A stretch of 64,000 bases of DNA from Rhodospirillales bacterium. GTDB lineage: Bacteria; Pseudomonadota; Alphaproteobacteria; Rhodospirillales; Casp-alpha2. Every line of letters begins with the position of its first letter. The first letter of the stretch is position 1. The DNA is taken from contig JAEPQO010000001.1 in the NCBI GenBank assembly GCA_017640505.1, positions 1,256,625-1,320,624 of the forward strand. Reading direction: 5' to 3'. Position numbers and translations under genes: made by a program. This document shows, piece after piece, positions 58,646 to 64,000 of this stretch. The notes under the pieces are model-generated. The model searched no databases and was not told the origin of the DNA. It saw nothing but the letters and a program-made list of their open reading frames with translations.

Positions 58646-60051
58646 GAGGCGGCCGCCTCGGCGTTCAGTGCATCGTCGACCATGCCTTCGATCGCGGACA
58701 GGCTGTTATCGATCACGGATGAGCGTTCCTCGCGTTCGTAAAGATCGGCCATGTGCGTGGGCAGTGCCGGGCGAATGCCGGTCGCCGCTTCGACCGCATC
58801 CGGGAACTTGGCCGGGTGCGCGGTCGCCAGAACGACCATCGGCGTGCCGTCGTTGTTGCTCTTGGCCTTGGCGGCGGCGAGCGCGACCGCCGTGTGTGGA
58901 TCGATCAGCATGCCGATCTCGGCATGCAGGTCCCGCATTGTTTCCGTGGTCTGCTTGTCGTCATAGCGGGCAGCGTCGAATTTCTCGCGCACCGCATCCA
59001 GCATACTTTGGTCGACGCGGAAGCTGCCTTCCTTTCGGAACGTGGTCAGTGTGCTTTCGACGCGCGCACCATCGCGGCCCATCATGTCGAATAGCAGGCG
59101 CTCGAAATTGGACGACACTTGAATATCCATACTCGGGCTGAGCGTCGGCACAACGGCGTCCATGCGCATCTCGCCGCTGTCGAAGAAGCGTGCGAGAATG
59201 TCGTTGGCATTTGCGGCGACGACGAATTTCTTTACCGGAACACCCATCTTCATTGCCGCGTATCCCGCGAAGACGTTGCCGAAGTTTCCGGTTGGGACTG
59301 TAAACGAAATTTCGTGCTCCGGCGCGCCCAGGTGAAGGGCAGCATGGAAGTAATATACGATCTGCACCATGACGCGCGCCCAGTTGATCGAATTCACCGC
59401 CGACAGGTGATGCCGGTCACGGAAGGGCTCGTCGTTGAACATGGCCTTCACGAGGTCCTGGCAGTCGTCGAAGGTGCCCCTGACGGCGAGATTGTGGACG
59501 TTGTCGGCCAGCACTGTGGTCATTTGCCGGCGCTGCACCTCGGAAACACGGCCGTCCGGGTGAAGCATGAAAATATCCAGCGTGTCCTTGTCCCGGCAGG
59601 CTTCAATCGCCGCCGAACCGGTATCGCCGGACGTCGCGCCGACAATTGTAATATGTTCGCCGCGTGCCCTCAGCACGTGATCGAACAGTCCACCGAGCAT
59701 CTGCATGGCGACGTCTTTGAACGCCAGCGTCGGCCCGTGGAACAGCTCCATCAAGTGGATGTCGTCGCCAATGCTGACCAGCGGTGCAACTTCACCACCT
59801 TCGAACGTCGAATAGGCCTTTGCGATAATTGCCTTGAGGGCATCGTCGTCAATGGTGCCGCCGACGAACGGTTTGATGACTTCGAACGCCAGTTCATTGT
59901 AGCTGAGCGATTTCATGGCCTCGAGTTGGGCGGCATCGAAGCGCGGCCACTCCGCAGGCACGTATAGCCCGCCGTCACGGGCGAGGCCGCACAACAATAC
60001 ATCATCGAACGCTAGTTCAGGCGCACGCCCGCGGGTCGAAATGTAACGCAA
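58642..60051 (-). CDS. thrC: Threonine synthase
   Basis: A 469-residue PLP enzyme that makes threonine from O-phosphohomoserine, the product of ThrB (46035). The PLP Lys is Lys112 in GPTLAFKDVAMQ; ATSGDTGSAAIEA is the phosphate loop and VPTGNFGNVFAGY the second PLP contact. The start YISTRGRAPELAFDDVLL is typical of the short (enterobacterial/yeast) type. First gene of thrC-M16-DUF3553. Confidence 0.96.
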   Translation of the reverse strand: MRYISTRGRAPELAFDDVLLCGLARDGGLYVPAEWPRFDAAQLEAMKSLSYNELAFEVIKPFVGGTIDDDALKAIIAKAYSTFEGGEVAPLVSIGDDIHLMELFHGPTLAFKDVAMQMLGGLFDHVLRARGEHITIVGATSGDTGSAAIEACRDKDTLDIFMLHPDGRVSEVQRRQMTTVLADNVHNLAVRGTFDDCQDLVKAMFNDEPFRDRHHLSAVNSINWARVMVQIVYYFHAALHLGAPEHEISFTVPTGNFGNVFAGYAAMKMGVPVKKFVVAANANDILARFFDSGEMRMDAVVPTLSPSMDIQVSSNFERLLFDMMGRDGARVESTLTTFRKEGSFRVDQSMLDAVREKFDAARYDDKQTTETMRDLHAEIGMLIDPHTAVALAAAKAKSNNDGTPMVVLATAHPAKFPDAVEAATGIRPALPTHMADLYEREERSSVIDNSLSAIEGMVDDALNAEAAAS

Positions 60052-60215
60052 AGGAATCCTCCCTTTTGAGGCCGACAGTCACGGCCCCCGTCGTTTGGCT
60101 AAACCTATCCATCGTTCCCGGGGGAAACAAGGACGAGGGTGCGTGCCAAGGATGTTGAAGTGGAAATTCGCCTCGGGCATGATTTAAGTCGAAAAAGACA
60201 ACGGAGGCACGGCTC

Positions 60216-61166
60216 GTGAGGGTGATCTTTATCAAACTGCTGTTCGCTATCCTGCTGATCGGTGCCCCCATGTCGCAGGCAGCAGGCAAGGTAGTCATCG
60301 GCACCGGCGGTGAAACCGGCGTCTATTACGCAACCGGTCAGGTGCTCTGCAAACTTCTGGAGGCCAAGGGTGTCGATTGCGTTGCGCCGTCGAGCGGCGG
60401 ATCGGTTGCCAACCTGAAGGTCATGAAGATGGGCGAGGTGACCTTTGCCATGGCGCAGTCGGATTGGCAGTTCCATGCCTATCACGGCTCCACCGAGTGG
60501 ACGGGCGAGCAAATGGACAAGCTGCGCGCCGTCTTTTCCGTCTATGCGGAGCCGGTCCAGGTCGTGGTCAACCGGGATGCGAAGATCCGCAACTGGTATG
60601 CGCTTAAGGGCCATAGCATCAACATCGGCAACGTCGGCGCCGGTCACCGCCAGACCATGGAGGAGATGCTGGACGCGCAACACTGGAAGCTGGAGACGTT
60701 CAGCGCCGTTCACGAACTGCCGTCGTCGGAACAGGTCGACGCGTTCTGTGCCGGCAAGTTCGAAGCTTTCGTCTACGCGGTGGGAATTCCCAACGCCGCG
60801 ATGAAACGTGCTGTCTCGGAGTGCAACGGCAATCTGATCGAGCCGCACAATACCATCATCCGTAAACTGGCGACGGCGGCGAGGCCCTATTATTCAAAGG
60901 TGAAAATCCCTGCCAAAACCTATTGGGACGGCCAAAAGAAGGTCGATACGTTCGGTGTGATGGCGACGCTCGTCACCATGTCGGATACAGATGCGACGCT
61001 GGTCGATGCGCTTGTGAAGGCTGTATTCGAGGATTTCGATACCTTTAGGGGGCTACATCCGGCCTATGCCAACAGCACGCCCGAGATGATGGTGAAGGAC
61101 GGTCTGAGCGCGCCACTCCATCCAGCCGCAGAGGCCTATTACAAATCCAGGGGCTGGCTTAAGTGA
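60216..61166 (+). CDS. TAXI-family TRAP transporter solute-binding protein
   Basis: A 316-residue periplasmic binding protein. The signal peptide is VIFIKLLFAILLIGAPMSQAA and the mature start KVVIGTGGETGVYYATGQVL is the TAXI hallmark; GSVANLKVMKMGEVTFAMAQ and KGHSINIGNVGAGHRQTMEE follow. TAXI proteins normally bring glutamate or other small acids to a fused DctQM membrane partner, but no TRAP membrane gene is adjacent here, so this one is an orphan. GTG start at 60216 with GGAGG upstream. Confidence 0.93.
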   Translation: MRVIFIKLLFAILLIGAPMSQAAGKVVIGTGGETGVYYATGQVLCKLLEAKGVDCVAPSSGGSVANLKVMKMGEVTFAMAQSDWQFHAYHGSTEWTGEQMDKLRAVFSVYAEPVQVVVNRDAKIRNWYALKGHSINIGNVGAGHRQTMEEMLDAQHWKLETFSAVHELPSSEQVDAFCAGKFEAFVYAVGIPNAAMKRAVSECNGNLIEPHNTIIRKLATAARPYYSKVKIPAKTYWDGQKKVDTFGVMATLVTMSDTDATLVDALVKAVFEDFDTFRGLHPAYANSTPEMMVKDGLSAPLHPAAEAYYKSRGWLK

Positions 61167-61173
61167 CCGGCAC

Positions 61174-62685
61174 TCAATCCGGCAGGTAACGTGCCTTGAG
61201 GTGCGACTTGAACGGCGCAGCTTCCAGCGGGCGGCCGGTGGCGCGTGTCAGCAGTTCGGCGCCGGACAATAGACGGCCGTTTCCGTGGATGTTGTCACGG
61301 AGCCAGGTCAACAAAACGGAGAAGTCTCCTCTGGTGATGGACGCCGGAATGTCCGGATGTGCGGCGCACGCCGCCTGATAAAGCTGTGCCGCCGTCATGG
61401 CGCCAAGTGTGTAGGTCGGGAAATACCCGAGATCCCCATCGTACCAATGAAGGTCCTGCAGGCAGCCTTGGGCGTCGTCCGGAACGTCGATGCCGATGAG
61501 TTCCTTGAATGCGGCATTCCATGCCTCGGGCAGGTCATTGGTCGCGAGCTTTCCGGCGATGATGTCTTTTTCCAGCCGATAGCGCAGAATCACGTGGAGC
61601 GGATAGGTGACCTCGTCCGCGTCGACGCGGATATAACTGCGTTCCACCTTGTGATAGAGCTTCAGGATGTTGTCGGGTTCCCATGCTGGCCCGCTGCCGC
61701 CGAAAGTTTCCCGGATAATGGGCAGCGCGAACGAGATGAACTGCGGCGAGCGGCAGACCTGCATCTCCATCAAAAGCGACTGGCTTTCGTGGATCGACAT
61801 GCCAAGCGCACTGCCGACAGGCTGAAGGCGCCATTCCTGCGGCAGACCTTGTTCGTAAAGGGCGTGGCCGGTTTCGTGCAGAACGCCCATCAATGCGGAC
61901 GTGAAGTCGTTCTCGTCATAGCGCGTCGTGATGCGGACGTCGTCGGGCACACCGCCGCAGAACGGATGGTGGCTGACGTCGAGGCGGCCACGTTCGAAGT
62001 CGAAGCCGAGCACGCCCATGAACCTGATGCCGAGCGCGCGCTGCGTTTCTTCCGGGAACGGGCCTTCCGGCATGATCGCCGGGCCGCGTGACGCCTGATA
62101 TTCGAGGACGTCTTCAAGGAAGCCCGGCAGGTATGCGGCCAGGTCGTCGAGGACGGGGTCGATGTTGGCGGCGCGGCCGCCCGGTTCATAGGAATCGAGC
62201 AGCGCGTCATACGGGTCGAGACCGAAGACCTCGCCAATGCGGGTGGCTTCCTCGCGGACCAACTCGGTCAGTTCTTCAAGCGGCTTGGCAACGATGGAAA
62301 AATCGCTTTCGGCGCGGGCGCGGCGCCAGGCCTGTTCGCATGTGCTGACGGCGCGCGACTGTTTCGTCACAAAAGCCTCGTCGAGGGCCGACGAACGGCG
62401 GTGGAGCCGCTCGATCTCACGCAGGTTGGCTGCCTGCCAGGCATCCAGATTGGTGATGTTCTGCTTGGCGGCCGCAATCAGGTCCGACGTTTCAGCGCCG
62501 ACCAGCAGCCCGTGCGAAATGGCCTTTAGCTCGGCGAGCTGTTCGGAGCGCGCCTCGGCGCCGCCGGTGGGCATCACGGCGGCGTAATCCCAGTGCAGGA
62601 CGGCTTCCGCTTCGCCAAGCAGGGCAATGCGGCGGAAACGGGCTTCCAGATTGTGATATGCGTCAGAAAGCGGCGCGTCGGGCAT
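61174..62685 (-). CDS. Carboxypeptidase M32 (Taq type)
   Basis: A 503-residue cytosolic zinc carboxypeptidase with HETGH (His270, Glu271, His274), IHESQSLLMEMQ holding the third ligand, and the DENDFTSALMGVLHETGHAL context typical of the family. It removes C-terminal residues from peptides. Convergent with the TAXI gene. It lies 13 bases downstream of ctaB in the same direction, so it may be in the ctaB transcript. Confidence 0.95.
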   Translation of the reverse strand: MPDAPLSDAYHNLEARFRRIALLGEAEAVLHWDYAAVMPTGGAEARSEQLAELKAISHGLLVGAETSDLIAAAKQNITNLDAWQAANLREIERLHRRSSALDEAFVTKQSRAVSTCEQAWRRARAESDFSIVAKPLEELTELVREEATRIGEVFGLDPYDALLDSYEPGGRAANIDPVLDDLAAYLPGFLEDVLEYQASRGPAIMPEGPFPEETQRALGIRFMGVLGFDFERGRLDVSHHPFCGGVPDDVRITTRYDENDFTSALMGVLHETGHALYEQGLPQEWRLQPVGSALGMSIHESQSLLMEMQVCRSPQFISFALPIIRETFGGSGPAWEPDNILKLYHKVERSYIRVDADEVTYPLHVILRYRLEKDIIAGKLATNDLPEAWNAAFKELIGIDVPDDAQGCLQDLHWYDGDLGYFPTYTLGAMTAAQLYQAACAAHPDIPASITRGDFSVLLTWLRDNIHGNGRLLSGAELLTRATGRPLEAAPFKSHLKARYLPD

Positions 62686-62698
62686 CTTATGTGTCCGG

Positions 62699-63640
62699 TT
62701 AGAGCACCGGTATAAACAGCAACCGGTCCGCGATCATCGCGAGGAAGATCAGGAACAGGTAAAGAATCGAGAACAGGAACAACGGTTTTGCCGGTTCCGT
62801 GCCTTCGTGTTTCCACAGCCGCCAGCAACGAACCCAGAAGATACCGCCGAGGACGACGGCACTTGCCAGGTAAAGCAAGCCGGACACGCCGAGGAAACTC
62901 GGCGCCAGCGTCGCGGCGATCATCAGTACCGTGTAGATCAGCATCTGGCGCTTGGTTTCGCGCTCGCCGGCAACGACCGGCATCATCGGCACACCCGCAG
63001 CGGCATAGTCGCCGCGTCGGAACAACGCCAGCGCCCAGGAATGCGGCGGCGTCCAGAGGAAAATGATCATAAAGAGCGCGATCGCGCCCGGATCCACGCT
63101 CCCGGTGACAGCGGCCCAGCCGACAAGCGGTGGAAAGGCGCCGGCAGCGCCGCCAATAACAATGTTTTGGGGCGTCCGGCGTTTCAGCCAGGCGGTGTAG
63201 ATGAAAACGTAATAGAAGATCGTCAGCGCCAGCAGCCCGCCGGCAACGGTGCCAACATGCACCGTCATCATGACGATGGAGCCGATGGCCAGAACGGTGC
63301 CGTAAACCAGTGCCAGTTTCGGGTCCATGCGGCCGGCCGGAATCGGGCGGTCCATCGTGCGGCGCATGATGCGGTCGATATCGCGGTCGTACCACATGTT
63401 GATGGCGCCAGAAGCCCCCGCGCCGATGGCGATACAGAGGACCGCGATCAGGCCGGTCTGCGCGTCGGCGCCGCCCGGTGCCATGAGAATCCCGACAAGC
63501 GCCGTGAAGACGACGAGCGACATGATCTTCGGTTTCAGAAGAACGGCAAAATCGTTGACGCGGAACCGCGGTTCCTGCGGTTCCGGTATGGCCGTTTCCA
63601 AATTGTTCAGCGTGACGTCGCTGCGACCGCTATCGCTCAT
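62699..63640 (-). CDS. ctaB: Protoheme IX farnesyltransferase
   Basis: A 313-residue UbiA-superfamily prenyltransferase that makes heme O from heme B and farnesyl diphosphate for cytochrome oxidases. The first Asp-rich motif is INMWYDRDIDRIMRRTMDRP; the second cytosolic loop has FRRGDYAAAGVPMMPVV. Eight to nine transmembrane helices are visible. It starts 127 bases after the oxidase-like gene at the window edge. Confidence 0.96.
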   Translation of the reverse strand: MSDSGRSDVTLNNLETAIPEPQEPRFRVNDFAVLLKPKIMSLVVFTALVGILMAPGGADAQTGLIAVLCIAIGAGASGAINMWYDRDIDRIMRRTMDRPIPAGRMDPKLALVYGTVLAIGSIVMMTVHVGTVAGGLLALTIFYYVFIYTAWLKRRTPQNIVIGGAAGAFPPLVGWAAVTGSVDPGAIALFMIIFLWTPPHSWALALFRRGDYAAAGVPMMPVVAGERETKRQMLIYTVLMIAATLAPSFLGVSGLLYLASAVVLGGIFWVRCWRLWKHEGTEPAKPLFLFSILYLFLIFLAMIADRLLFIPVL

Positions 63641-63767
63641 TACCTATCAGCCGTTTTGGCTGCCCCGGTGGGTCTCTGTCTGTCTGCAGGTGACGGGTTA
63701 TAGAAGATTGTCCCGCAGGTTTCCAGACATTCCAACAATACAATGTGGCACGTTTTAATGTGTGAAA

Positions 63768-64000
63768 CTATCCGGTACGCGCCAGCGTGCGCTTTCCGGC
63801 GATCCAGATGAACATGATCCCGCCGATGACCGCGATGACCCCGCCAATGCCGATGCCGACGTGTCCGATCCAGTTGCCGATCACGTCCATGCCCGGTGCG
63901 GTGTCCGAGACCTTGCGCGGCGCGCCGTAACCCCCGGCGATGAACAGGCCCAGACTGTGCAGGAGCTGGCCCAGACCGTACAGCCAGAATGAGGCGCGTA
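63768..64000 (-). CDS. Probable heme-copper oxidase subunit I, C-terminal end (cut by window edge)
   Basis: The minus-strand frame is open to the window edge, and 76 residues before a TAG stop can be read. They include FWLYGLGQLLHSLGLFIAGG, YGAPRKVSD, and a final transmembrane helix GIGIGGVIAVIGGIMFIWIA. The FIAGGYGAPRK stretch and the terminal helix resemble the C-termini of heme-copper oxidase subunit I, and ctaB downstream fits that. With so little of the protein available, another polytopic membrane protein cannot be ruled out. A plus-strand frame here (63762-63992) is antisense noise. Confidence 0.55.
   Translation of the reverse strand, partial: RASFWLYGLGQLLHSLGLFIAGGYGAPRKVSDTAPGMDVIGNWIGHVGIGIGGVIAVIGGIMFIWIAGKRTLARTG

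Noticed and set aside
57662-59967. Plus-strand frames at 57662-58741 and 59119-59967
   Set aside because: They are antisense to the M16 peptidase and thrC genes and show no domain.
1-64000. tRNA, rRNA, CRISPR arrays, prophage or insertion sequences
   Set aside because: None recognised by eye: no direct spacer-repeat pattern, no transposase or integrase, and no tRNA-like cloverleaf; a tool-based scan could still find a missed tRNA.

Overview
The window looks like a piece of an alphaproteobacterial chromosome, most likely a marine or soil Rhodospirillales-type organism. The evidence is the fbcFBC-type bc1 operon (Rieske, cytochrome b, cytochrome c1), a DUF1285/NudL/CCA-transferase block followed by MoxR-DUF58-DUF4159 genes, a gcvTHP operon behind a tandem glycine riboswitch, the small families DUF3553, DUF3253, DUF6356 and (less surely) DUF6111, and uniformly GC-rich coding sequence. 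No tRNA, rRNA, CRISPR array, integrase or transposase was seen.

Layout. 1-5.2 kb: the end of mtnA, then a metabolic patch of a PhyH/EctD-type dioxygenase, a DenD-like SDR, a fumarase/aspartase-superfamily lyase, a class II aldolase with a Phd-antitoxin-like N-terminus, and a DHCW cupin. 5.3-10.1 kb: a small secreted protein, petABC, trmL, hemF. 10.1-15.1 kb: a minus-strand trehalose operon otsB-GH15-otsA-glk. 15.2-20.6 kb: a PrpF-family isomerase, a PilZ-like protein, and a compact operon of DUF1285, NudL, DUF6111-like, CCA transferase, SGNH hydrolase and DUF3253. 20.7-27.4 kb: a MoxR/DUF58/BatA-like envelope operon. 27.6-31.6 kb: a REP-like inverted repeat, a LysR gene divergent from azoreductase-pirin, RidA and a solute-binding-fold protein. 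31.7-38.7 kb: an orphan flgG with its own sigma-54 promoter and terminator, a PBP4-type lipoprotein, an MFS carrier, an Lrp regulator with a consensus box, a VOC protein, a haloacid dehalogenase and DUF1194. 38.7-43.4 kb: gcvP, gcvH, gcvT and the glycine riboswitch. 43.4-53.6 kb: a lipoprotein, a PG-binding/solenoid protein, thrB-rnhA, an unannotated 56-residue gene, a GcvA-like LysR, peroxiredoxin, a DsbD-like protein, YqgE and a CitE-like protein. 53.6-57.2 kb: an AT-rich leader followed by an ATP-grasp ligase and a papain-like protein of unknown function. 57.2-64 kb: DUF3553, an M16 peptidase, thrC, a TAXI binding protein, an M32 carboxypeptidase, ctaB, and the end of what looks like a heme-copper oxidase subunit I.

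Functional links. petABC, ctaB, hemF and the edge oxidase fragment belong to aerobic respiration and heme supply. The ots operon can both make trehalose (OtsA, OtsB) and, if the GH15 enzyme is a trehalase, return it to glucose and glucose-6-phosphate (GH15, Glk). thrB and thrC lie in the same window but in separate operons. gcvTHP is probably switched by glycine through the riboswitch.

The most novel candidate is the ATP-grasp/papain-like pair at 53.9-57.2 kb. The second protein has a papain-type arrangement (Gln401, Cys407, His564, Asn585-588), so the pair could form and cleave an amide bond. Other unusual items are the Phd-aldolase fusion with a possible self-operator, the orphan sigma-54-driven flgG, and the 56-residue gene at 47551-47721.
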